From assembly GCA_021648365.1 (NCBI GenBank), contig JAKISY010000004.1, forward strand, positions 1 to 64,000: a DNA stretch of 64,000 nt, read 5' to 3'. The notes beneath the pieces were generated by a model. That model worked only from the letters and a program-made list of their open reading frames with translations, was not told where the DNA came from and searched no databases. Positions 7,891-16,385 of this stretch are shown one piece after another (positions within the stretch are counted from its first letter, which is position 1; each line of letters starts with the position of its first letter). The DNA comes from Verrucomicrobiales bacterium. GTDB lineage: Bacteria > Verrucomicrobiota > Verrucomicrobiia > Verrucomicrobiales > DEV007. The position numbers were made by a program, and so were the translations under genes.

Positions 7891-8760
7891 TTATCTCGCC
7901 AGTAGCAATTCTTGTTGTTCAAGTGAGTTGTCCGTTTCCGTTAACACTTCATAATTGGTAAATAGCAATTCTCGAACATTTCGGCTTTTGGAATTCAAAT
8001 TAATTTCCCTTCTGCCTCGGATAGAAGTAGCATAGTAATTTTTAAAGAGTTCTCGCGTGAAAGGAGTGTCGCTATTTGATACCGCCCAACGAATATTTCG
8101 TTGATCAAGTTCGTGGCATAAAGCTGCTAGCCTTAGATGCTCTGCTTCTTTGAACTGATCGGGCGTGTAGCGGTTAAAGTCGGAATGGCCTCCCAGTTTG
8201 TAGTATGGAGGGTCAAAATAAACAAAGTCATCTTGCGATACTCCTGCTAGACAGAGTTCAAAGTCACCTTGAATGATTTCTACTTTCGAGAGTGTATCAC
8301 CAACACGTTTGAGGTTGCCAGGATCGTAATAGCGGCGGTTGTATTCGCCGTAAGGCACATTGAAAAAACCTTTTTTGTTAACTCTGAATAGCCCACGAAA
8401 GCAAGTTTTGTTTAGATAAATGAAGGTTGCAGCTCGTTCGAAATGGGTAGGGTAATCATCTGGATGCTTGCTGCGTCGCTCTAAGAAAAAGTTTTTTTCA
8501 TTAGGCATATTATCTAGAAGGTCTGCAACTTGTTCCCCATCGTCACGAATGGCTTTGTAGGTATCTATTAGCCAGCTATTCATGTCGGAAATCACAGCAT
8601 TTTCCCATTTGGAGGCCATGAATATGCTACCGCCACCGACAAAAGGTTCATAAAGGCATTTGAAATCTTGAGGAAAGCAAGGGAGTAGTTGGTCAGCGAT
8701 GCTTTGCTTGCCGCCTACCCACTTGATGAATGGACCAATATTATTCTTGAATCTGACCAT
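7891..8760 (-). CDS. Dam-family (D12 class) N6-adenine DNA methyltransferase
   Basis: 289 residues. It methylates the N6 of adenine in a short DNA site using S-adenosylmethionine. Motif X is FIKWVGGKQ (residues 11-19), motif I is YEPFVGGGSIF (about 37-47), and motif IV, the catalytic DPPY, lies near residue 182 in VYFDPPYYKLGG. The layout is that of MethyltransfD12 (PF02086), the Dam/DpnM/EcoRV group. The target cannot be read from sequence. It is divergent from the gene at 8861, with a 100-base shared promoter region, the classic layout of a type II restriction-modification pair. Both genes are more AT-rich than their neighbours and use codons such as ATA and AAA freely, which suggests acquisition. 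Confidence 0.9.
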   Translation of the reverse strand: MVRFKNNIGPFIKWVGGKQSIADQLLPCFPQDFKCLYEPFVGGGSIFMASKWENAVISDMNSWLIDTYKAIRDDGEQVADLLDNMPNEKNFFLERRSKHPDDYPTHFERAATFIYLNKTCFRGLFRVNKKGFFNVPYGEYNRRYYDPGNLKRVGDTLSKVEIIQGDFELCLAGVSQDDFVYFDPPYYKLGGHSDFNRYTPDQFKEAEHLRLAALCHELDQRNIRWAVSNSDTPFTRELFKNYYATSIRGRREINLNSKSRNVRELLFTNYEVLTETDNSLEQQELLLAR

Positions 8761-8860
8761 ACGGATAATAGAGCATGGATGGAGTTAGCGATCAAGATAA
8801 AAATAATGTTCGTATGAACATCTGAGGTGCGTAGAGGATTTGATTTAGTAGCTAAGTTTT

Positions 8861-9673
8861 ATGAAAAAAATCTCACGATATTATGATTTGAAATGGTCTC
8901 ACGAATTTTGGAGTCTCGTTCGTTATTACCGATCTCTTAGGCTTCGGAGTGATAGGAGTATCAGTGAGTTTTTTCAAAGTTTGAAACATGAAGCGTGCTT
9001 ACCGAGTGAAGTAACGAAGTTTCCAATTGATGTACAATTGATCGATTTATTGGAGGAGTATGTGGAAGAGACAAAAGATTTACTTGAAAGTGCTTTGGCT
9101 GATCTCCGCTCAGAAAAAGATGCTTTAGCTTATTGCAAAAAAATGAAATTCAAGGTGGGTAAAACTGCTACTAAGAACAAATCGCACCATCAATCATCAA
9201 AAGCGCTTGTGGCGGCAGTGTCAGGAATAGCAGCTAAATCTTGTGAAGCGCATGGAGTATCGGTTGATCTTGATCCGCAGCGTCGAGCTATTTGGTTTTC
9301 GGATCAGGAGCTTCATGTGAGCGCAAGAAATCTTGACGGTGCAATGCCTTCGCTGAATAATCCGCGTGCCATTTGGGAAATTAAAGAATATTGGGGTAAA
9401 ACTAAAGGTGGAAGCAAGATGAGCGATGCTGTCTATGAATGCCATTTAGTTGGGCTCGAACTCAGATTGTTTGAAGCTTCGAGTGGAGTTCATATCGAAC
9501 ATATAGTTTTTGTCGATGGCAAGGAGCAGTGGAGTTATCGTAAATCTGATTTATTGAGGTTTATCGACTTACATCAGCAAGGGCTTATAGATCATTTGAT
9601 CATTGGACGTGAGGTGGAAACTGAGTGGTCAGAACTCTCAAATAATATGGCTGCTTTTAAAAATAAGAATTAG
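8861..9673 (+). CDS. Putative type II restriction endonuclease, PD-(D/E)XK type
   Basis: 270 residues, no family recognised with certainty. The N-terminal half is helical and charged (about 1-95). A linker with KTATKNKSHHQ is followed by a mixed alpha/beta region. A plausible PD-(D/E)XK nuclease core is Asp159 (NLDGAMP) with Glu173-Ile-Lys175 in RAIWEIKEYWGK, and a following SDAVYE helix. The assignment depends mostly on context: it is divergent from a Dam-type methylase, has the same AT-rich composition and the usual size of a type II enzyme. It could instead be another nuclease carried with the methylase. Nothing else in the window could be the cognate enzyme. Confidence 0.6.
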   Translation: MKKISRYYDLKWSHEFWSLVRYYRSLRLRSDRSISEFFQSLKHEACLPSEVTKFPIDVQLIDLLEEYVEETKDLLESALADLRSEKDALAYCKKMKFKVGKTATKNKSHHQSSKALVAAVSGIAAKSCEAHGVSVDLDPQRRAIWFSDQELHVSARNLDGAMPSLNNPRAIWEIKEYWGKTKGGSKMSDAVYECHLVGLELRLFEASSGVHIEHIVFVDGKEQWSYRKSDLLRFIDLHQQGLIDHLIIGREVETEWSELSNNMAAFKNKN

Positions 9674-9706
9674 GCAAGGTTTGATAGTCGGTGAAGGGTG
9701 CGGGGT

Positions 9707-10489
9707 ATGTTAGATCAATTGGATATAGAAGAGTTAAAACGTATCGCACGTTTGGCGGGTGATGAGATCCTGCAGGTTTATGGCAGCGATTTTGTGGTGG
9801 ACGAAAAGGCGGATGAGTCTCCTCTGACGGAGGCGGATCGGCGGGCGAATGTGGTGATCTTGGCGGAGCTGCAGAAGCTTTACCCTGAGGTGCCTTTTAT
9901 ATCGGAGGAGACGAAGGCTTTGTCTTTTGCTGAGCGCAGGCAGTGGGATTATTTGTGGATGATCGATCCGCTGGATGGCACTAAGGAGTTTGTGAAGCGC
10001 AATGGGGAGTTTACGGTGAATATTGCGCTGGTAAAAGCTGGGGTGCCGGTGGCGGGGGTGGTGTATCAGCCGACTGAGGACAAAATGTATTTTGCGGTGC
10101 AGGGGCGTGGGGCTTTTGTGCAGGTAGCGGATCAGCCGGCGCGGCTTTTGTCGGGCGGGGAATCTTATCGGGATGCTGCGGTGGATCCTGTGCGAGTGGT
10201 GGCGAGTCGTTCGCATTTGTCGGAGGCTGTGACGGAGTTTGTGAAAGATTTGGAACAATCGGGTAGGTCGGTGGAGTTTTTGTCTTCGGGTAGTTCTTTG
10301 AAGTTGTGCATGGTGGCGGAGGGGGCTGCGGATGTGTATCCGCGATTGGCTCCGACGATGGAGTGGGATACGGCGGCGGCGGATGCGGTGGTGCGAGAGG
10401 CGGGCAAAGAGGTTTTGCAATTTGAGACGGGTGAGGCTTTGCTGTATAATAAAGAGAATTTGTTGAATCCTTGGTTTGTGGTGGAGTGA
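9707..10489 (+). CDS. cysQ: 3'(2'),5'-bisphosphate nucleotidase CysQ
   Basis: 260 residues from ATG 9707, preferred over GTG 9698 because GAAGGG (9693-9698) lies 8 bases before it. An inositol-monophosphatase-superfamily enzyme that removes the 3' phosphate from PAP/PAPS, the by-product of sulfate assimilation. Metal-site motifs are visible: PFISEE (around residue 65), DPLDGTKEF (around 88) and WDTAAADAVVREAG near the C-terminus. CysQ would fit with the sulfite reductase at the other end of the window, though the two are not linked. It lies 33 bases after the putative endonuclease on the same strand, but its composition is like the rest of the chromosome. Confidence 0.9.
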   Translation: MLDQLDIEELKRIARLAGDEILQVYGSDFVVDEKADESPLTEADRRANVVILAELQKLYPEVPFISEETKALSFAERRQWDYLWMIDPLDGTKEFVKRNGEFTVNIALVKAGVPVAGVVYQPTEDKMYFAVQGRGAFVQVADQPARLLSGGESYRDAAVDPVRVVASRSHLSEAVTEFVKDLEQSGRSVEFLSSGSSLKLCMVAEGAADVYPRLAPTMEWDTAAADAVVREAGKEVLQFETGEALLYNKENLLNPWFVVE

Positions 10490-10527
10490 AGAGACGGGGA
10501 AATCAACTGGTTTGTTAGGAGGTAATA

Positions 10528-10560
10528 AACCGCAGATGTCGCAGATTTACGCAGATGAAG
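10528..10560 (+). repeat. Dispersed 'AACCGCAGAT..CGCAGAT' repeat
   Basis: AACCGCAGATGTCGCAGATT and then TACGCAGATGAAG, the typical arm of an intergenic repeat that recurs at 16184-16212 and, inverted, at 16294-16325. It sits immediately before the glycosyltransferase gene and contains in-frame ATG codons that could mislead start calling. Confidence 0.65.
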
Positions 10561-10568
10561 ATGAGAAG

Positions 10569-12530
10569 ATGAGAAAAGCGCGGAGAAAGTCGGTGGTGTT
10601 GATTTTGGCAGGCTTGTTTCTGTTTTTCGCGAGCTATTTGCTGATCAGCGAAAATCCTTGGAGTTTTGATAAGGAGATTTTGTCTAAGATCGAGGCGGGG
10701 GAGGCGGTAAAATTGAAATTTCAGGTGGCGCTGGGTTTGTATCTGGCGGCGGCGGTGAATCTGATTCTTTGCACGGGTTTGTTAGTGGCTTGGTGGTTTT
10801 TTGATGCTCGACTGGGTGAACCTGATCGCGGTATTTCTATGGGGGAGGGCGAAGCTGAGCAGAATGTGGTGGAGGCATCGGGTTTGGGGGCGCGTGGTTT
10901 TTATATTTTGTTGCTGTTGATCGTGATCTTGGGTGGTGGGCTGCGTTGGCATCTGGCAAACGGCAGTTTGTGGTGGGATGAGCTGTGGTCAGTCAAGCAG
11001 GCGGTGGTGGGTGCCTATGTGCCAGAAAAAAAAGAAGAGGGTGAGTATAAGTTCAAAGAGGTGAGTTGGGAGCGGTCGGCTTGGTATTATCGTAAACCTA
11101 CTAACCATGCGGTGGCTTCGTTGTCGGCGAAGGTGGTGGACAGTGTGTGGAGGCGTTTCAGTGATGCTGAGCCACAGGAGTTTCACGATTTTTTGATTCG
11201 CCTGCCGATGTGGTTGTGTTCGTTACTGGTTATTTTCATGATGGGGGTATTGGGGCGAAAGTGGAAGATGCCGTGGGCGGGTTTGGCGGCTGCCTTATTA
11301 TTAGCACTGCATCCTTGGCATGTGCGCTATGGGGTGGATGTGCGTGCTTACACTTTTGTGGTTCTATGGGCGGTGATGGGTTGTTATTGGTTGACTTGCA
11401 TAGCGGAATCTAAAAATCGATCATTTTTTCCGTGGTTCATGTTTGGGCTGAATCAGTTTTTATTGGTGTGGAGTTTTCTTTTGGCGTTGTGGTTGGCGGC
11501 GGGTTTTTTTGTGGCGGCGGTGGTTTTGGTTTTTATGACTTGGAGGAAAAGAGCCGACCGCTTGACGGCTTGGTGGTCTTTATTTCTGGTGAATGTATTG
11601 GGGGGGATGTTTTTTATCCAGGTGTTCGCTCCGAATTTGATTCAGATGAAGGTGTGGGTGCCAAAAGAGCAAGCGCAGTTGAGTGGTCATGAGTTGAACG
11701 CAGCGCGTTTTCAAGAGTTTCTGAGTCAGGCATTTTTTGGGATGCCCCTATCGCGTTCGACAGAAGGGGTGGAGGTAGCGGGACTGGCTTCGTTCGCAGG
11801 GCAGATGCAGCAGCATTCCTGGTGGATGTGGTCGGCGATGGTGGTATTGGGACTCGCTGGGGTATTGGGTTTTTTGTATTTGCTGTATGTGCGTCGCAGG
11901 GTTTTGGTGGTGATGGGGGCGGTGCTGGTGGGAGGGGTGTTTGCGATGGGTTTTTATGCCTTGGTGGATACTTATTTTTTCCACCGTTTTGTGATCTTCC
12001 TGATTGTGCCGATCGTTTTTATGCCGGCGTTTGCATTGCAATGGGGAGTGTCGATGTGTCTGAAGCCGTCGAGGACGTTAGCTGGTGTGGCGGGTTTATT
12101 GATTTTGGCGGCTTTGTATGTGCCGATGGTTTGGCCTCAGTTGAAGGTTTTGAATGAGAGGAGTTACGCTCCACTGCGCGAGGTGGCGGAGTATTTTCAG
12201 CAACAGAGAGGTGGGCTGTTCAGTGATCCTGAAAAGGGTAAGCCGGCTTTGTTGGTGGCGGTGTATGGGCATGGTGGCGAGACGATGCATGTGTATGATC
12301 CTGAGGTGAAGGTTTTGCGAAGTTTTCAGGAGTTGAAGGATTTGGTGAAATTGGCGCAGCAGAGTGGATCGCGTTTGTTGGTGGCTTATGACCACCGTCA
12401 TTTTAATCAGGTGATGGTGCCGGGTGGGATTGAGTATTTGCATGATTCGAAGCAGTTCAAAGAAGTGGCGACTTACCCTGCGATTGAGCCGGAGTTTTTC
12501 TTCAGGATTCTGGAATATACAGGAGGGTGA
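10569..12530 (+). CDS. GT-C fold membrane glycosyltransferase (PMT/ArnT-like, family 39 type)
   Basis: 653 residues from ATG 10569. The frame is open further upstream, but that extension translates a dispersed repeat (KPQMSQIYADEDEK), so the downstream ATG is preferred. The first helix is residues about 7-30, and a dozen hydrophobic helices follow. The first outer loop carries GSLWWDELWSVKQ, the acidic DE loop motif of lipid-phosphate-sugar-dependent GT-C enzymes, and LALHPWHVRYGVDVRAYTF is the typical helix that follows. A soluble C-terminal part of about 130 residues is predicted outside the membrane. It probably transfers a sugar from a polyprenyl donor to lipid, glycan or protein; the acceptor is unknown. 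The neighbouring envelope genes fit this setting. Confidence 0.75.
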   Translation: MRKARRKSVVLILAGLFLFFASYLLISENPWSFDKEILSKIEAGEAVKLKFQVALGLYLAAAVNLILCTGLLVAWWFFDARLGEPDRGISMGEGEAEQNVVEASGLGARGFYILLLLIVILGGGLRWHLANGSLWWDELWSVKQAVVGAYVPEKKEEGEYKFKEVSWERSAWYYRKPTNHAVASLSAKVVDSVWRRFSDAEPQEFHDFLIRLPMWLCSLLVIFMMGVLGRKWKMPWAGLAAALLLALHPWHVRYGVDVRAYTFVVLWAVMGCYWLTCIAESKNRSFFPWFMFGLNQFLLVWSFLLALWLAAGFFVAAVVLVFMTWRKRADRLTAWWSLFLVNVLGGMFFIQVFAPNLIQMKVWVPKEQAQLSGHELNAARFQEFLSQAFFGMPLSRSTEGVEVAGLASFAGQMQQHSWWMWSAMVVLGLAGVLGFLYLLYVRRRVLVVMGAVLVGGVFAMGFYALVDTYFFHRFVIFLIVPIVFMPAFALQWGVSMCLKPSRTLAGVAGLLILAALYVPMVWPQLKVLNERSYAPLREVAEYFQQQRGGLFSDPEKGKPALLVAVYGHGGETMHVYDPEVKVLRSFQELKDLVKLAQQSGSRLLVAYDHRHFNQVMVPGGIEYLHDSKQFKEVATYPAIEPEFFFRILEYTGG

Positions 12531-12574
12531 AATTGATCCTTCCGCTTTTGTTTGCTGGGTCTATAGTGTGAGCC

Positions 12575-15500
12575 GTGGAGGGTGGTGAATCCAGAGCAGT
12601 TGTGAGAAAAGCGGGACACGGTGGTGCCTGGGCTGTGGGGCGTGGTGTGGGCAAGTTTGTGGTGTGGTTATTGGCGATGCTGATGGCGGTAAGTTTGCTG
12701 GTGGCGGGGGCCTTGTGGGTGGTTTACAAAAACCCTGCTCAGGTGGCAAATCTGGTTTTGGAGGATTTGTTGATTGGACAGCAGGTGGAGGTGGATCGGG
12801 TGTTGTTGTCTGAGCCGGGCTTGTTGCGGATCGAGGGTTTGCGCATCGCTGGGGTGAATGATGAGGATTCGTGGTTGGACTTGGGTGAGGTGGAGATTGA
12901 GTATGACTGGCAAGAGTTGAAAGAGCATCGTCATGTCAAGGCGCTGAGGTTGAAGTATCCGAAGATACGGATTGATGATGGGGTGTTGGAAGCTTTGGGG
13001 ATGGGTGGTTTAAAGACGGGTGAGGAAAAGCCGGCGGCGGGCAAAAGGGATGCTTTGGACCTGAGTTTCTTGGCTTTGCTCAGCGATGAGATTCAGGTGG
13101 AAGGGGGGGAGTTGCAGATGGCGTTACCGGGAATGCCGCCGATGAGGTTTTCTTTTGATGTGGATTTCAAAGGCTTGAGTTCTGAGGGGGTGAAGGAGCA
13201 GGGTTGGATCAGTGGTGAGCCTTTGCATTTGAGTTTGCGGGATGTTGAAATGAAAACTGAAAAGGGAGCAGTCATGGTGAAGGGGGTGGATCTATTAGCC
13301 TTGGTGAGTCGCGATGCGCGGGTGATCGATATCAAGAGTTTGCGAATCACGCGTCCGCAGGTGGAGATCACTCCGCAGATTTTGAAGGCTTTTGCTTCGG
13401 ATCGGGTTGAGGGGGCGGCGGTGGAGAAGAGTAAAGCTGTTAGTGAGAAGGATGAGGCGGAGCAGGTAGCGGAGCTGAAGCTTACGATGGCTGTGCTTGA
13501 GATCGAGTCAGGGCATTTTGAGTTGCGGGGTTTTGATGGCGGTGATGGAGAGTTGCTGTTGCCTGATGTGAGTTTTGATATGTCTTTGAAGTGGAATGAC
13601 ATTAGTGTGTTGGGTAGTGAAATCCGCTCTCGGGAGGATTTGGCGGTGAAGGTGACGGATCTGTTGGTTGATGCGGCGCTCAAGTCTGAGGGTGCATCGA
13701 CTTTATTGAAAACGGATGCGCTGGAAGTGAGTTTTTTACCGCAAGCGGTGCAAAAGCGGTGGCGGCTAGAGCTGTTGAGTATCAAGGGGCCGGAAATACA
13801 TTTGTCATCGCGGAATATGGCAAGGTTGTCTCAGCTATCGTCTCGAGATAAGAAGGTTGGAGTGAAACCGGTGGAGGAGGGTGACTCGAAGAACGGGGCA
13901 GCGGCGAGTGGGCCTGGCTTTGAGCTAGGAAGATTGAAGGTTAGCGAAGGTATGGTTTTTCTTGGTGACATGGGTAAAAGTTGGTTGCCTGAAGGTGAGA
14001 CAGGGTTTGCGCTGGACTTGCAGGATTTGAAAATGGATGGCAAGTCTGTGCTGAGTTCGTCAGCGGATCAGAGGGTGAAGTTGATTGCGGTAAAAGTGCG
14101 GGGGGCAAGCGAAGGGCGTGAACTGTTTGCTGCCAAGGGCGTGGACTTGGGGTTTAAGTTGGATGACCTGCTGGGATACGGCTTAGTGGATAAGTTATGG
14201 ATTGAGTCGCCGAAGGTGGTGGTAGATGATGAGGCTTTGGGGCGGTGGTTGCCGCAAGCGAAAGATGGTGATGCAGCGAGCGGGAAGCTTGCGCTAGGTT
14301 CTTCGGACGAGCAGGGAGAGGTGGTGAAAAAAATATGGAAGGTGAAGGATTTACGGGTGAGGCAGGGCAGTTTGTTGAGTGAGGTGAAGCAGGCGATCAA
14401 GGGATTGCCTTGGGTGAGCGGGGATTTTGAGGTAAGCACTTTGCCCTTTGAGTTCTCTGCAGACAAAAAGCAAATGCAGGAACCGAGGTATCGGGTGAAG
14501 CTATCGAGTCTGCGCATTCGGCCGCTGCAGAAATCGGCGGATAAAAAGGGGGATGTGAATAATAAGGTCGGCGGTGAGTCAGAAAAAGAGTCAGGTTTGC
14601 GCAAAGAGATCGGAGTGCGAGATGTGGCTTTTGTGAAAGATCTGATCGTGGAGTTGACGCCGACGGGTTCGCAAAAGCATCACCATATTGAAAGCGTGGT
14701 GGTGGCAGGGGGGACCGTTAAGTTGGGAGATGATTTCCAAGCTTTGTTGGGATCGGAGGATCAGGCGACTGAAACTTCTGAAAAGGTGGATGGGGAAGAT
14801 GAGGCGCAGGCTGCTGAGAAAACGGATGGGGATCAGGGGAAAGTATCGGCGAGTTGGAGCATAGGAGAGTTGGGGGTGAATAACTTGATGGTGCGCTTGG
14901 AGTCGATGGTGCCGCAGTTGCAAGGGGTGCAGTTTTCGGTGGAGACGAGCATGAAGGATGTGCCTTTGTCTGCGCAGGGTTTGCTCTCCAAGCATCGAGT
15001 GCAGAAAGTGGAGATTGCGGGCATCGAGCTGCGTGATCCGTATGACGGGATGCGCTCGGCGGCGGTTTTACCGACGATTTTTTTGAAGTTTTCTTTGGCG
15101 GGTTTGATGCGGCAGGAGGTGGAGGCGATCGACATTTTGGGGCCGGTGATTTATATCGGTGAGCCTTTGTTTAACTGGGTCGAATACCAGCGCAAATATC
15201 GAGAACAGAATGAGGGCAACTCTTTGCAACCGGATGAATGGGCTGAGGACGGAGGTGCTGCGAAAGGCGAAAAAGGAAAAGCGAAGGGAAAGGCTGGCTC
15301 ATGGACGCTCAAAAAAATCAACGCTCACTATGGCAAGTTGGTGATCGCGCCGATTGGCACGCCGATTGGGATTGTGCCTTTTCCGTTTGAGGTGGAGACG
15401 GACTTTGAGGACGGGCGCATCGCTTTGAATCTGGAGATTCCGCAAGAGCAGTATGTGTATAGTTTGGCTGATTTGAAATTGGATCTGTATGGACTGAGTG

Positions 15501-16156
15501 GCAATGTGGAGTTTAATGTGCCGATCAAGCAAAAGGCGAATAATTTGGTGCAGACCTTCAAGTTGGACCGCTTAGTATGGAAGCAATTTAATGCGGAGAA
15601 GATTTTTGTTTCGGTGACTTATGATGCCAATGGCATCTATGGTAAATTGGGTGGGAGTGCCTACGAGGGCTATGTGAATGGGGAGTTCAATATTTATCTC
15701 AAGGATTTGGGCAAATGGGACGGTTGGTTGGCGGCGACAAAAGTGAACATGGCGCCGATCAGTAGAGCGATCGCGCCAGAGAATTTTGTGATGGATGGCA
15801 AGGTCACGGGGAAGTTGGTTTCTAGTGGCAAAGGTTTGGAATTGGGGGTGACGACTGGAGAGCTTCGGGGGGTGTCGCCGGGTAGAATAGAAATCACAAA
15901 GCTGGAGAGTGTGTTGCAGGCTTTGCCGGAGGAGTGGACGCAACTGAAGCGTAGTTTGACGGAAATGGCGCTGAATGGACTGAAGACGTTTGACTATCAG
16001 CAAGCGGAGGGCACAATAAACTTGTTGAATCGAGACGGAGAAGTGAGTTTGGATTTGCGTGGGGCGTCGGGCTCTCGTCTGTTTCGTTTTTATCTGCATG
16101 ATTGGAGAAAGAAGGAAAAAGAGCAGGCGGATTCCGAAGTAGTGGCTGCTCCTTGA
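12575..16156 (+). CDS. ydbH: YdbH-like AsmA-superfamily envelope protein (1193 aa)
   Basis: One N-terminal membrane helix (about residues 27-50) anchors a 1140-residue periplasmic part rich in beta strands, the shape of AsmA/TamB/YdbH proteins that form long hydrophobic grooves between the membranes. The body repeats the pattern 'LEVxxLxL..P.I.V.D..L'. Low-complexity Lys/Glu linkers occur near 280-300, 670-690 and 745-775. The C-terminal region (about 910-1170: APIGTPIGIVPFPFEVETDF, NVPIKQKANN, MDGKVTGKL) resembles the conserved C-terminal region of YdbH (PF11739). The next gene encodes YnbE and YdbL in one polypeptide, matching the E. coli ydbH-ynbE-ydbL operon, which strongly supports the assignment. 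Start is GTG; a second in-frame GTG at 12602 is possible. Role by homology: lipid movement or homeostasis between inner and outer membrane. Confidence 0.75.
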   Translation: MEGGESRAVVRKAGHGGAWAVGRGVGKFVVWLLAMLMAVSLLVAGALWVVYKNPAQVANLVLEDLLIGQQVEVDRVLLSEPGLLRIEGLRIAGVNDEDSWLDLGEVEIEYDWQELKEHRHVKALRLKYPKIRIDDGVLEALGMGGLKTGEEKPAAGKRDALDLSFLALLSDEIQVEGGELQMALPGMPPMRFSFDVDFKGLSSEGVKEQGWISGEPLHLSLRDVEMKTEKGAVMVKGVDLLALVSRDARVIDIKSLRITRPQVEITPQILKAFASDRVEGAAVEKSKAVSEKDEAEQVAELKLTMAVLEIESGHFELRGFDGGDGELLLPDVSFDMSLKWNDISVLGSEIRSREDLAVKVTDLLVDAALKSEGASTLLKTDALEVSFLPQAVQKRWRLELLSIKGPEIHLSSRNMARLSQLSSRDKKVGVKPVEEGDSKNGAAASGPGFELGRLKVSEGMVFLGDMGKSWLPEGETGFALDLQDLKMDGKSVLSSSADQRVKLIAVKVRGASEGRELFAAKGVDLGFKLDDLLGYGLVDKLWIESPKVVVDDEALGRWLPQAKDGDAASGKLALGSSDEQGEVVKKIWKVKDLRVRQGSLLSEVKQAIKGLPWVSGDFEVSTLPFEFSADKKQMQEPRYRVKLSSLRIRPLQKSADKKGDVNNKVGGESEKESGLRKEIGVRDVAFVKDLIVELTPTGSQKHHHIESVVVAGGTVKLGDDFQALLGSEDQATETSEKVDGEDEAQAAEKTDGDQGKVSASWSIGELGVNNLMVRLESMVPQLQGVQFSVETSMKDVPLSAQGLLSKHRVQKVEIAGIELRDPYDGMRSAAVLPTIFLKFSLAGLMRQEVEAIDILGPVIYIGEPLFNWVEYQRKYREQNEGNSLQPDEWAEDGGAAKGEKGKAKGKAGSWTLKKINAHYGKLVIAPIGTPIGIVPFPFEVETDFEDGRIALNLEIPQEQYVYSLADLKLDLYGLSGNVEFNVPIKQKANNLVQTFKLDRLVWKQFNAEKIFVSVTYDANGIYGKLGGSAYEGYVNGEFNIYLKDLGKWDGWLAATKVNMAPISRAIAPENFVMDGKVTGKLVSSGKGLELGVTTGELRGVSPGRIEITKLESVLQALPEEWTQLKRSLTEMALNGLKTFDYQQAEGTINLLNRDGEVSLDLRGASGSRLFRFYLHDWRKKEKEQADSEVVAAP

Positions 16157-16161
16157 GAATC

Positions 16162-16359
16162 ACACTACACGACAAAAATATCTAACCGCAGATGGCGCAG
16201 ATTTACGCAGATGTTTTATGTTTTAGGATCACAAGTCATAGGTTTTTCATCTAATCATCATCAATTTCTCTTTTTTTTAATTCTAACACTTTTTTATCTG
16301 CGATTCTCTGTGTAATCTGCGGTTCCTTTCTTTCTCTGAAGAAATGTCGTGTAGAGTGT
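16162..16359. repeat. 200-bp imperfect palindrome with nested dispersed-repeat arms
   Basis: Outer arms ACACTACACGACA (16162-16174) and TGTCGTGTAGAGTGT (16345-16359) are inverted copies with a 2-base difference. Just inside, TAACCGCAGATGGCGCAGAT (16183-16202) with ACGCAGATG faces TTTTTATCTGCGATTCTCTG and TGTAATCTGCGGTTCC (16291-16326). The centre (16213-16290) is AT-rich and non-coding. It begins 5 bases after the ydbH stop and ends 26 bases before the ynbE-ydbL gene. It looks like a non-autonomous mobile or repeat element; folded RNA would form a long hairpin that could lower expression of the downstream gene. Confidence 0.75.
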
Positions 16360-16385
16360 AATTGAGGATATAGAAATCAATATTG

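Noticed and set aside
10476..10568. Longer start of the glycosyltransferase
   Set aside because: The extra residues are a translated dispersed repeat, not a conserved N-terminus.
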